Source: Bacillota bacterium (GTDB lineage Bacteria > Bacillota > Clostridia > DSM-8532). Taken from it: 14,876 bases of DNA. Location of the stretch: NCBI GenBank assembly GCA_023410885.1, contig JAEYPI010000052.1, forward strand, positions 1-14,876. Direction: 5' to 3'. The notes under the pieces are model-generated. The model saw only the letters and a program-made list of their open reading frames with translations, did not search any database and was not told the DNA's origin. Shown here piece after piece: positions 5,923 through 12,835 of the stretch (position 1 is its first letter; every line of letters starts with the position of its first letter). A program made the position numbers and the translations under genes.

Positions 5923-6531
5923 TTGATATATGTTATTCGGAAAAAAGCGTTGGGCTTGCTGTTGCTAGTTGGTTTTATTTTGTTTTACCTTATTAAGGGG
6001 TATTATGAAGCCAGAGCTACTTACAGTCAATTGACTGATTGCTTGGATGCAGCATTTGAAGTAAGAGTAATCCGAATGATTGAGGATACAAGTCCAAAGG
6101 AAAATCCACTATATAGGGTGATACCTAATGCGAGAATCATTCTCATTGATGATCAAACGGGAGAAATCATTGATTCAGCATTAACTGATATCCAAGGAAT
6201 TTGGCACACTCATATAAGAATAAATAAAGATCCGCGTTTCAGAAGTAAGGATCTTGGAACAGTTACTGTTATCGCAATAGCAGAAGGATATAATGAACTG
6301 ATACACTTTAATAGACCTATAAACGAGCATTCATCAATCATTAGCGGGGTAACTATCATACTTGAGCCTGTCAACTCAAAAGGTCGTAATGAGCCATCCT
6401 TTATTAATGCTGAGTTTCATAGATTTACAGTTTTTGATATGCTCGATAATTATGCAGAACAACTTGGCTTGCGAAGACAACCTATTATTCAGTCAGGGGA
6501 AACCCCTCCTTGGAGTATTTATAAAAAGTAA
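5923..6531 (+). CDS. Membrane-anchored protein with carboxypeptidase-regulatory-like (transthyretin-fold) domain
   Basis: I place the start at the TTG at 5923, because GAGG at 5908-5911 is 11 bases away; the GTG at 5914 lies only two bases from that site. This gives 202 residues. Residues 7-24 form one membrane span after Arg6-Lys8, so the bulk is probably outside. Residues 64-150 (IPNARIILIDDQTGEIIDSA, then a TDIQGIW turn, then TVTVIAIAEGYNE) have the rhythm of a CarboxypepD_reg-like/transthyretin-like beta sandwich, often seen in surface proteins. The last 50 residues are polar with no motif. No catalytic residue is evident. Function is unknown. Confidence 0.65.
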   Translation: MIYVIRKKALGLLLLVGFILFYLIKGYYEARATYSQLTDCLDAAFEVRVIRMIEDTSPKENPLYRVIPNARIILIDDQTGEIIDSALTDIQGIWHTHIRINKDPRFRSKDLGTVTVIAIAEGYNELIHFNRPINEHSSIISGVTIILEPVNSKGRNEPSFINAEFHRFTVFDMLDNYAEQLGLRRQPIIQSGETPPWSIYKK

Positions 6532-6607
6532 AGTGGCTTAACGTTAAAAGTAACTCAAAAGAGCATTTTATAGAATAGTAACAGGCACTATTAGGAGGTT
6601 GTACGAT

Positions 6608-7069
6608 ATGGTCGTCGAACTATCGCAAGTTGAATGTCATCTAAAGAAATGGCAGGATATTCTTCGTCTTCGTGATTGGGATATCAATATTATCCTCGTT
6701 GATAAACCATGGAGAAAATCCGGGGATATCAAAATGGATATGGACGATAAAAAGGCTGTTATGCTCATCAATAAAAGTCCAAAGAGTACTAATCTAGAAG
6801 AATTAGTCGTTCATGAATTGCTACATCTCAAGCTATGGGGTATGGACCAAATGATTGAAACCCTGCTTACCGCAGTCTTTGGATCTGATGATAATGATCC
6901 TAAAAAAGAATTTGCAATGACGCAGTTTCTTACATTGCTAGAATCGACTGTTGAAGATTTAACCAAAGGCTTTCTTTCAGCAAATGGGTGTACCCGGCCG
7001 CTCAGTTTTGGAAGGTTAGGGAATCAAATTTCTGATGAAATTGGTAGCAATGAAAATGTGTATGAATAA
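6608..7069 (+). CDS. Putative HExxH zinc metallopeptidase-like protein
   Basis: The start is the ATG at 6608, nine bases after AGGAGG at 6593-6598; an in-frame TTG at 6599 overlaps that site and is rejected. The product is 153 residues. LEELVVHELLHLKLWGMDQM at 63-82 contains HELLH (His69, Glu70, His73), the zinc-binding signature of gluzincin/SprT-like proteins. A third ligand could be Glu84 or Glu112, but I cannot tell. The N-terminal part has WQDILRLRDWDINIILVD, reminiscent of SprT-like and phage-related putative metallopeptidases. There is no signal peptide, so it is cytosolic. The substrate is unknown and no cognate inhibitor or regulator is visible nearby. Confidence 0.65.
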   Translation: MVVELSQVECHLKKWQDILRLRDWDINIILVDKPWRKSGDIKMDMDDKKAVMLINKSPKSTNLEELVVHELLHLKLWGMDQMIETLLTAVFGSDDNDPKKEFAMTQFLTLLESTVEDLTKGFLSANGCTRPLSFGRLGNQISDEIGSNENVYE

Positions 7070-7121
7070 GTTGAAATATGTCGTATTGATTAGCAAGATG
7101 CATTATTAGTAAAAAAAAGAT

Positions 7122-7190
7122 TTAAAAGCTCCTCAATCGCTGTTGCGCAGGCTTATTTTCTTTGGCATTAAGGTATTGCTAAGCTTTTAA
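7122..7190. repeat. Long-loop inverted repeat between the HELLH gene and the second methyltransferase
   Basis: TTAAAAGCT at 7122-7130 is the exact reverse complement of AGCTTTTAA at 7182-7190, with 51 bases between. The arms are AT-rich and no known leader structure is recognised inside. The region 7070-7227 holds nothing else I can support apart from AGGAGG at 7208-7213. Confidence 0.35.
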
Positions 7191-7227
7191 TGGGTTTGAA
7201 CTGCTTAGGAGGAAAAAATAGAGGTGT

Positions 7228-8037
7228 ATGATGATAGATGAAGTAAGCACTTATTATGACAGCTCCGTTGAGGTTGAATGGTATAGACTTACTCATGCGT
7301 ATTCCATTATTGAGTATAGAAGCACTTTGTATTTGCTGGACAAATACTTTCCTAAACAGGGGGCAATTCTTGACATTGGTTCAGGGCCCGGCCGGTATTC
7401 CTTTCATCTTCTGAAGTTGGGCTATAAGATGTCGTTGCTGGACATTTCCCTCAAGGAGCTTGATTATGCAAGGAATGTTTTTAATGAGAATGGGCTGAAA
7501 GCTGAGGCCTTTTATCATAAGAGTGCATTGGAGCTTAAATCTCTGAGCGGAAACACATACCAGGGGATACTCATTATGGGCCCTATGTATCATTTGCATC
7601 ATAAAGAAGAGCGCCTTCAGATCTTGAAAGATGCCTATGATTTATTAGATGATGGCGGTGTCGCCTTAATCTCTTACATCAATACTTGGGGCGTATTAAA
7701 AGCAAGCTTGGCTGAGTTTCCGGAGTCTTTTTTGGACATGGCGCTATTTGACCGGTATATTAAGGGCGATTTGAAATTTACCAGCGAGGAAGGCTTTACA
7801 AAGACCTTCTTCACTACGCCTCCTCAAGCTTTAGCTGAAGTCGCCGAATCCGGGTTTGAAATCGTCTCCTATGCAGGTGCGGAGAGCTTTATTGCGGGCC
7901 TTAATATGCAGCTAAAATCCTTAAAAGAGACATTGCCTGAGGTTTATGATCATTACATAGAAAAGGCCTGTGAGTATTGTGAATTACCCCAGTACCGAGA
8001 TGCTACGGAACACCTCCATATCATTGTAAGAAAATAA
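7228..8037 (+). CDS. Class I SAM-dependent methyltransferase
   Basis: This is a 269-residue protein. ATG at 7228 or 7231 are both possible. GAGGTG at 7221-7226 is very close and AGGAGG at 7208-7213 is rather far, so the site is unusual. Motif I is AILDIGSGPGRYSFHL at residues 46-61, strand 2 ends at MSLLDISLKEL (68-78), and the post-I strand is GILIMGPMYHLHHKEER at 113-129. LLDDGGVALISYI follows as the strand 5 segment. The extra 80 C-terminal residues form a lid typical of small-molecule methyltransferases. It is unlike the methyltransferase at 2948 outside the core motifs, so the two are not recent duplicates. Substrate unknown. Confidence 0.9.
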   Translation: MMIDEVSTYYDSSVEVEWYRLTHAYSIIEYRSTLYLLDKYFPKQGAILDIGSGPGRYSFHLLKLGYKMSLLDISLKELDYARNVFNENGLKAEAFYHKSALELKSLSGNTYQGILIMGPMYHLHHKEERLQILKDAYDLLDDGGVALISYINTWGVLKASLAEFPESFLDMALFDRYIKGDLKFTSEEGFTKTFFTTPPQALAEVAESGFEIVSYAGAESFIAGLNMQLKSLKETLPEVYDHYIEKACEYCELPQYRDATEHLHIIVRK

Positions 8038-8053
8038 TAGCCCTAATGTATAC

Positions 8054-8064
8054 TGTGTTATACA
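8054..8064 (+). promoter_or_regulatory. Extended -10 promoter for the small membrane protein gene
   Basis: TGTGTTATACA fits TRTGnTATAAT with one mismatch. The transcript would begin near 8071, about 37 bases before the ATG at 8108. Confidence 0.4.
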
Positions 8065-8107
8065 ATATTATAAAGCTTATACTCTATTTGGAAGGTGGAT
8101 GAATCTG

Positions 8108-8272
8108 ATGCAGTTTAACTCAACTGGTGCGGAGTTATTTAGCTCTTTACCTATATGGAGCATAATATTTTCTCTGGTATATTTAGCAGCTGGCATTTAC
8201 CTGTTTATTCTGATTGTTAAGCTGGCTCATTTGGGAATAAAGGCGCTGAAAATCTATATTGACAAGAAATAA
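8108..8272 (+). CDS. Small single-span membrane protein
   Basis: This is a 54-residue gene. GGTGG at 8094-8098 lies nine bases before the ATG at 8108; an in-frame ATG at 8099 abuts that site and is less likely. The product starts MQFNSTGAELFSSLPIW, then has one long hydrophobic segment (about residues 16-40, IIFSLVYLAAGIYLFILIVK) and ends with a basic amphipathic helix, LGIKALKIYIDKK. A protein of this form would sit in the cytoplasmic membrane with the basic tail inside. Short proteins of this layout are common in Bacillota, but I cannot assign a function. A toxin-like or sensor-accessory role cannot be excluded and is not supported either. Confidence 0.65.
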   Translation: MQFNSTGAELFSSLPIWSIIFSLVYLAAGIYLFILIVKLAHLGIKALKIYIDKK

Positions 8273-8372
8273 CGGCTGCGTGGCAGAGGGGCTTTAAAGT
8301 CGGCTATTACAGGATAGTAAATTAGCCCTTGTTCCCTCATACACAACGAGACACATCTGTGAGGTACATAGA

Positions 8373-8822
8373 ATGTTTGAATTTAAAGATTTTGATTTTC
8401 TTACTGATGATGAAATCGAGTTAAGAATTTTTAAGAAACGGCCTGCAAATGAGGAACTGAAATTTGTTCCAGCGTATGTCTATCATATTTATTTACCTCG
8501 TGGGAATGAAGTGATCGGTGAAATAGAGCTCAGAATTGGACATAACGGGGGTCTTTATTATGGCGGGCATATTGGCTATACCATTAATGAGGTGTATCGC
8601 GGGCATTACTATGCTGCAAAAGCCTGCCAACTAGTAAAAACGGTTGCCAAAGCACATGGTATGGATGAATTATTCATAACCTGCAATCCAGATAATATTC
8701 CTTCCCGCAAAACATGCGAGCGCATTGGTGCTATTTTAACAGAAATCGTTGATTTACCAGAAGACAATGATATGTACCTGGAGGGTGAACGACAGAAGTG
8801 CAGATATCAACTTATTTTATAA
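8373..8822 (+). CDS. GNAT family N-acetyltransferase (RimJ/RimL or COG3981-like)
   Basis: This 149-residue protein has GAGGT six bases before the ATG. The middle shows the GNAT core: a GGHIGYTINEVYRGHYYAAK stretch at 64-83 (core strand, beta bulge, R-G-H-x-x-A acetyl-CoA loop), then LFITCNPDNIPSRKTCERIG at 100-119, the C-x-x-x-N-x-x-S-x-K/R-x-x-E pattern of the RimJ/RimL-like and predicted-acetyltransferase group. It is 149 residues long, at the short end for the family, with a short N-terminal region. It is related to the GNAT at 10192 in this core. The substrate is unknown. The short gene that follows is likely on the same transcript. Confidence 0.88.
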   Translation: MFEFKDFDFLTDDEIELRIFKKRPANEELKFVPAYVYHIYLPRGNEVIGEIELRIGHNGGLYYGGHIGYTINEVYRGHYYAAKACQLVKTVAKAHGMDELFITCNPDNIPSRKTCERIGAILTEIVDLPEDNDMYLEGERQKCRYQLIL

Positions 8823-8842
8823 TATGAACAGGGGGAAATGAA

Positions 8843-9022
8843 ATGGATAGAGAAACGGCTCAGTCTGTTTTCAAGGCAATAGAGGCCTTTAAATACACCT
8901 CACTGGCCTATTCGGAACCAGATGAGATTCTAAATTCGGATTTAATCTGCTTTAATTACGATGCAATTGTTCTGTGTACTCACGAAGGAAATCACGTAAA
9001 GGTTATAAGGGAAAAGAGATAA
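8843..9022 (+). CDS. Small hypothetical protein
   Basis: This is a 59-codon gene with GGGGG at 8831-8835, seven bases before the ATG at 8843. An overlapping ATG at 8838 is out of frame and ends after 14 codons. The product begins MDRETAQSVFKAIEAFKYTS and ends with CTHEGNHVKVIREKR. It looks like a compact alpha-beta protein, with two Cys (about residues 37 and 45) and no membrane span. It is not recognised. It lies 20 bp after the GNAT gene and 20 bp before the S66 peptidase gene, so it probably belongs to a short operon with them. Confidence 0.6.
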   Translation: MDRETAQSVFKAIEAFKYTSLAYSEPDEILNSDLICFNYDAIVLCTHEGNHVKVIREKR

Positions 9023-9042
9023 CATAAAGGAAGTGGCATTAA

Positions 9043-10080
9043 ATGAAAGCTTTGATAAAACCAAAGCGGCTATGCCCGGGGGATACGGTTGCTACCGTAA
9101 GCCTTTCATGGGGCGGAGCTGGCGACGAAAACTTATTATGGCGGTATAAAGTTGGCAAACAGAGGCTTCAAGAACAATTTGGGCTTAAAGTCATAGAAAT
9201 GGAAAATACCTTAAAAGGCTCTGAGTATATCTATCATCACCCTGAAAAACGTGCCGAGGATTTGATGGTAGCCTTTGCCAATCCAGATGTGAAAGGGATT
9301 TTTTCTTGCATTGGTGGGGATGAAAGCATTAGGATTCTGCCTTACATAGATTTTGAGATTATCCGGAACAATCCTAAGGTCTTTATAGGGTATTCGGACA
9401 CCACTATTACGCATCTTATATGCTTCAAGGCGGGATTATCCAGCTTTTATGGGGTCTCTGTCCTGGCGGAGCTGGCTGAGAATATCAAGATTTTCGGCTA
9501 CACGGCAGAACACTTGAAAAAGGCCTTGTTCAGTCCCTTGCCCATAGGGCTGATTCCTGCTACCTGTCAATGGACGGGTGAAAGAATGGAATGGACTGAA
9601 GAAAATGCCAATAGGGCCAAGCCCATGGCCCAAAATCAAGGGTATGAATTCCTACAAGGGAGAGGGAAGGTGAAGGGACGCCTTTTGGGTGGCTGTATAG
9701 AGGTTCTGGAAATGGCCAAGGGCACCATCCTATGGCCAGAGCTCGAGGCATTTAAAGACGCCATCCTCTTTTTTGAAACCTCGGAGGATATGCCCGAACC
9801 ACGTTTAATGGAATACTGGCTGCGGAATTACGGAAGTCAGGGTATCTTGCAGAAAGTAAAGGCTATTATTTTTGGAAAGCCCTATCAGGAAAAGTACTAT
9901 GATGAATATAAAAAATCCATTATGACTATTGTAAATGAATTGGAGCTCAATCATTTACCCATTGTCTATAATATGTCTTTCGGCCATAATGAGCCCATGT
10001 GCGTATTGCCCTACGGCGCCATGGCTGAGATCGACTGTGATCAGGAAACCTTTGTTCTATTGGAATCTGCCGTAGAATAA
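9043..10080 (+). CDS. S66 family serine peptidase (LD-carboxypeptidase / MccF-like)
   Basis: This is a 345-residue protein, a normal length for the family. Catalytic residues are all in place: nucleophile Ser118 in GYSDTT (116-121), Glu245 in ILFFETSEDMPEP (241-253) and His315 in SFGHNEP (312-318). The N-terminal CPGDTVATVSLSWGG (11-25) is the usual opening, and IFSCIGGDESIRILPYIDF is the region before the nucleophile. LD-carboxypeptidases trim the terminal D-Ala from murein tetrapeptides during recycling. The MccF branch instead cleaves processed microcin C-type and other aminoacyl-nucleotide amides. The longer family form and the motif wording suggest the MccF-like group. No signal peptide is seen, so it is cytosolic. 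Confidence 0.9.
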   Translation: MKALIKPKRLCPGDTVATVSLSWGGAGDENLLWRYKVGKQRLQEQFGLKVIEMENTLKGSEYIYHHPEKRAEDLMVAFANPDVKGIFSCIGGDESIRILPYIDFEIIRNNPKVFIGYSDTTITHLICFKAGLSSFYGVSVLAELAENIKIFGYTAEHLKKALFSPLPIGLIPATCQWTGERMEWTEENANRAKPMAQNQGYEFLQGRGKVKGRLLGGCIEVLEMAKGTILWPELEAFKDAILFFETSEDMPEPRLMEYWLRNYGSQGILQKVKAIIFGKPYQEKYYDEYKKSIMTIVNELELNHLPIVYNMSFGHNEPMCVLPYGAMAEIDCDQETFVLLESAVE

Positions 10081-10116
10081 ATAAGGCTGGTTTTTAGGAG
10101 AACCTGGCTGGAGATT

Positions 10117-10127
10117 TATGCTATAAT
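10117..10127 (+). promoter_or_regulatory. Extended -10 promoter for the GNAT gene at 10192
   Basis: TATGCTATAAT matches TRTGnTATAAT exactly, with no obvious -35. It lies about 65 bases before the start codon. Confidence 0.5.
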
Positions 10128-10191
10128 AAAAGAAAACACTGGTGGAGCAGACAAGCAGTCAATTCTTCATTAGTACAGGAGTGCAACAATT

Positions 10192-10707
10192 ATGCATTTG
10201 GCAAGACCAAGCTTGGAATTAGAGCAGGCATATCTTGATTATATATCGGAATGGGAGAATTCCAATGAGAAGATCGTTCCCTATGCGGCCAGGCGGGAGG
10301 GCATGAGTTTTAGTGATTTATTATCCAGATGGGAATATGAATGGACAGAAAACGTTCGGGATAAGGGCTTTGTCCCAGCATCGCTGTTTTTCTATATCGA
10401 TGACGATAGAAGAATAGTAGGAGCCTTACATATCCGACATGAACTAAATGAGTATCTCCTGCATTCCGGTGGCCATATCGGCTATGGGATCAGGCCGAAG
10501 GAAAGATTAAAGGGTCATGCCGCAAAAATGCTGGAAATGTCGTTGCCCTTAGCCAAGCAATTAGGTCTGGAAAAGGTTTTGGTTTGCTGTGACAAGGTTA
10601 ATACAGGATCCGCAAAGACCATTATTAAAAATGGCGGGGTGCTTGAAAATGAAGTGATAACTCAAAAAGAAGTAGTCCAGCGGTATTGGATAAATATTGG
10701 CGTTTAA
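10192..10707 (+). CDS. GNAT family N-acetyltransferase (COG3981-like)
   Basis: This is a 171-residue protein with AGGAG ten bases before the ATG. The opening, MHLARPSLELEQAYLDYISEW, and the SFSDLLSRW region are of the kind seen in predicted acetyltransferases of the COG3981 group. The core is SGGHIGYGIRPKERLKGHAA at 92-111 (strand plus acetyl-CoA loop, with a GHAAKML helix), then VLVCCDKVNTGSAKTIIKNGG at 129-149. The core resembles the GNAT at 8373. The substrate is unknown, probably a small amine or peptide. Its own promoter is just upstream, so it is likely transcribed separately from the S66 gene. Confidence 0.9.
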   Translation: MHLARPSLELEQAYLDYISEWENSNEKIVPYAARREGMSFSDLLSRWEYEWTENVRDKGFVPASLFFYIDDDRRIVGALHIRHELNEYLLHSGGHIGYGIRPKERLKGHAAKMLEMSLPLAKQLGLEKVLVCCDKVNTGSAKTIIKNGGVLENEVITQKEVVQRYWINIGV

Positions 10708-10722
10708 GGCCTGATATTGGGC

Positions 10723-10728
10723 TATAAT
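10723..10728 (+). promoter_or_regulatory. Possible -10 element upstream of the NYN gene
   Basis: A perfect TATAAT lies 78 bases before the ATG at 10806. It is not preceded by TG at the extended position, and the best -35 (TTGGCG at 10697-10702) is 20 bases away, which is longer than usual. Confidence 0.3.
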
Positions 10729-10805
10729 ATATGACGATAATGTGTTCAAAGTGAATTTTAGAGAAAATCCATGAGTATGAAATCTATGATCTGAGAGGAA
10801 ATACT

Positions 10806-11615
10806 ATGAAAAATAATTCTGAGCTCCGTCTAGCCGTATTGATTGATGCGGAGAATGTACCCCATAGCAATGTCAAGGGCATTATTGAGGAAATTGCAAA
10901 GTATGGTATCCCAACCATCAAGCGCATTTATGGTGACTGGACCAAGCCCAATGTTTCAGGTTGGAAGAATGTGCTTTTGGAGAATGCCATAACGCCGATC
11001 CAGCAATACAGTTATACATCGGGGAAAAACTCCTCGGATTCCGCCATGATTATTGATGCCATGGATATTCTATACTCCAGTCAAGTTGAGGGCTTTTGCA
11101 TTGTATCAAGTGATAGCGATTTTACTCGGTTGGTTATTCGCCTTAGAGAGGCCGGCATGAAGGTCTTCGGCATAGGGGAGAGGAAAACCCCCAATCCCTT
11201 TATTGTGGCATGTGATAAATTTACTTACCTGGAGATCATCAATAACATACCGAGCCGACCGGTTGAGGCCGAGGAGCCACTAAAAGGAGCAGTTAAGAAG
11301 CTGAACAAGATCCCTCTTAGCAAGATCGGAGACGAGGTTATCAACCTCATTGCTTCCTCGATATCGGACGTTGCTGATGAAAACGGCTGGGCTTTTCTAG
11401 CGGATGTCGGCAATCTGATCCAGAAAAAACAGCCTGACTTTGATGCACGAAATTTTGGATTCGCAAAGTTGACTCCCCTCATTAAGACATTAAAATGTGT
11501 TGAGATCGATGAGCGAGATTCCAGTAATAGCCGAATTAAACATATTTACGTTCGCAACAGAGAAAAATTGACACCCGAGCCCATTAATAAAAGACGTGGT
11601 AATGATAAAGGATAA
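10806..11615 (+). CDS. NYN-domain RNase with C-terminal LOTUS/OST-HTH domain
   Basis: This is a 269-residue protein with AGAGGA upstream. The N-terminal half is a PIN-like NYN nuclease. AVLIDAENV at 10-18 gives Asp14 and Asn17; SGKNSSDSAMIIDAMD at 72-87 gives Asp78 and Asp84; FCIVSSDSDFTRLVIRLRE at 97-115 gives Asp103 and Asp105. These acidic residues form the metal site of the family. Residues about 171-250 (LSKIGDEVINLIASSISDV, then GNLIQKKQPDFDARNFGFAKL) look like a LOTUS/OST-HTH RNA-binding domain, the pairing seen in Limkain/MARF1-type proteins. The tail (KRRGNDKG) is basic. It should be a cytosolic RNA nuclease or RNA-binding protein. Only 18 bp separate it from the hydrolase, so the two probably form an operon. 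Confidence 0.88.
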   Translation: MKNNSELRLAVLIDAENVPHSNVKGIIEEIAKYGIPTIKRIYGDWTKPNVSGWKNVLLENAITPIQQYSYTSGKNSSDSAMIIDAMDILYSSQVEGFCIVSSDSDFTRLVIRLREAGMKVFGIGERKTPNPFIVACDKFTYLEIINNIPSRPVEAEEPLKGAVKKLNKIPLSKIGDEVINLIASSISDVADENGWAFLADVGNLIQKKQPDFDARNFGFAKLTPLIKTLKCVEIDERDSSNSRIKHIYVRNREKLTPEPINKRRGNDKG

Positions 11616-11633
11616 CAATCAGGAGGTATTGGC

Positions 11634-12560
11634 ATGTGGATTTTCATTTGTCTTGCTCTGATTCTGGTTGTTTTATTTTTCATTGGAAACTATTTTTATC
11701 GTTTGGCAATTTGTAACGGCAAAAAGCCGTTTCTGAAGGGGAACAAGGATGTTCCTGAAACTTTTTTGGGTGGAATCTGGGTTGAGGGAAAGGAATGGTT
11801 GGATAAGGTTGACAAGGTTCACTTTACCCGCGAGAGTAAGGACCAACTTAAGCTCAATGCCCTTCTTATTCCTTCCACAAAGACTGACCAGAAAGTATTT
11901 GTGGTCATGGCTCATGGCTATAACAGTAAGGCTTTGGACATGGGGGCTTACGCGAAATTTTTCAATGAAGAGCTGGATTTTAATGTTTTAGCACCTGATG
12001 ACAGGGGGCATGGACAAAGCGAGGGTAACTGTATTGGTTTTGGTTGGCCTGACCGTTTAGATCTTTTGGATTGGATCAATTTTCTATTGAAGACCTATGG
12101 ACAGGATATCAGGATTTTGCTTTTTGGTATTTCCATGGGAGGTGCCACAGTCCTGATGGTAAGTGGTGAAGACTTACCCCAAAATGTTAAAGCGATCATT
12201 TCGGACTGTGCCTATACCTCAGCGATGGATGAGCTTTCCTATCAATTAAAACGGCAATTTGGCCTTCCGCTTTTTCCGATTATGAACGTTACCAGTTTGA
12301 TTACCAAGCTTCGGGCGGGATACTTTCTAGGTGAGGCCTCTGCCTTGGAGCAGGTCAAAAAGAGCAAAGTGCCTATTCTCTTTATTCATGGTCATGAAGA
12401 CACCTTTGTCCCCTTTGAGATGGTCAACCGGCTTTATGAAGCATGCACATCGGAAAAAAAGCTTTTTACAGTTGAAGGTGCAGGTCATGGTGAGTCATTG
12501 ATTAAGGACTATGACGGCTATCGTGAAACGGTTAAGGAGTTTATTCGAAGTATGCTATAA
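11634..12560 (+). CDS. Membrane-anchored alpha/beta hydrolase
   Basis: This is a 308-residue protein with AGGAGG seven bases before the ATG. Residues 3-24 form a hydrophobic anchor, and the rest is an alpha/beta hydrolase. The oxyanion region is VVMAHGYNS at 90-98 and the nucleophile elbow GISMGGA at 165-171 gives Ser167. The acid is Asp256 in GHEDTFVP and the base is His285 in GAGHGE. DDRGHGQSEG at 122-131 is typical of the YqkD/FrsA-like group of Bacillota. Such enzymes act as esterases, thioesterases or peptidases on unknown substrates. The anchor places the catalytic domain at the membrane, and which face is not shown by the sequence. It probably shares a transcript with the NYN gene. Confidence 0.88.
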   Translation: MWIFICLALILVVLFFIGNYFYRLAICNGKKPFLKGNKDVPETFLGGIWVEGKEWLDKVDKVHFTRESKDQLKLNALLIPSTKTDQKVFVVMAHGYNSKALDMGAYAKFFNEELDFNVLAPDDRGHGQSEGNCIGFGWPDRLDLLDWINFLLKTYGQDIRILLFGISMGGATVLMVSGEDLPQNVKAIISDCAYTSAMDELSYQLKRQFGLPLFPIMNVTSLITKLRAGYFLGEASALEQVKKSKVPILFIHGHEDTFVPFEMVNRLYEACTSEKKLFTVEGAGHGESLIKDYDGYRETVKEFIRSML

Positions 12561-12609
12561 AAGCGCATTAAAGAGGACGCTACCATTGGTTTGATACGTA
12601 AAAAAATAA

Positions 12610-12638
12610 TGGACAATTAATGGCGTACGAGTTATCAT
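12610..12638 (+). promoter_or_regulatory. Sigma-A-type promoter for the folate transporter leader
   Basis: TGGACA (one mismatch to TTGACA) at 12610-12615 is followed, after 17 bases, by TATCAT (one mismatch to TATAAT) at 12633-12638. Transcription would begin near 12645, giving a leader of about 190 bases that contains the riboswitch. Confidence 0.55.
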
Positions 12639-12689
12639 ATAAATGGTTTTATTAAAACAGAACAGGTATTTGCGCGTAAAGTGTTAGAG

Positions 12690-12780
12690 AATGGGAGTAG
12701 AGTCTCTAAACGAAGAGCAAAGGAGAAATCAATGGTTTGATTATCCCTGAAGCTCGCGGTGCAATACTGCATCCACTGTT
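12690..12780 (+). promoter_or_regulatory. Tetrahydrofolate (THF) riboswitch
   Basis: The stretch shows the conserved strings of the THF aptamer in the right order: GGGAGTAGA at 12693-12701 at the 5' end, then GAAGCTCGCGGTG and TGCATCCACT at 12749-12777 at the 3' end (the known aptamer has GAAGC, GCGGTG, GCATCC). P1 can form by AATGG 12690-12694 with CTGTT 12776-12780. An inner arm pairs GAGC 12715-12718 with GCTC 12752-12755, carrying a hairpin AATCAA/TTGATT (12727-12742). Its loop, TGG, can pair with CCA at 12773-12775 as the known pseudoknot does. The gene behind it is folate-transporter-like, as expected for this class. The internal arms differ from the textbook example. Confidence 0.78.
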
Positions 12781-12829
12781 GCTAAAGTCTTCTTTCCAAT
12801 TGTAGCAGCATGGATAAAAGAGAAAGGAG
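12777..12829 (+). promoter_or_regulatory. Riboswitch expression platform with anti-Shine-Dalgarno
   Basis: CTTCTTTC at 12789-12796 is complementary to GAAAGGAG at 12822-12829, the ribosome binding site, with one U-G pair. TGTTGCTA at 12777-12784 pairs with TAGCAGCA at 12803-12810 and overlaps the 3' strand of P1 (12776-12780). Ligand binding, which holds P1 together, would block that hairpin and free the anti-SD to cover the ribosome binding site. This fits an OFF switch at translation; it is inferred from pairing only. Confidence 0.55.
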
Positions 12830-12835
12830 ACCGAC

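Noticed and set aside
6538..6547. TTAACGTTAA palindrome after the 5923 gene as an operator
   Set aside because: Ten AT-rich bases, not near a promoter I can support.
10806..12560. Known antiphage or toxin-antitoxin system
   Set aside because: NYN plus alpha/beta hydrolase does not match a defence system I know, and there is no small partner gene or other defence signature beside it.
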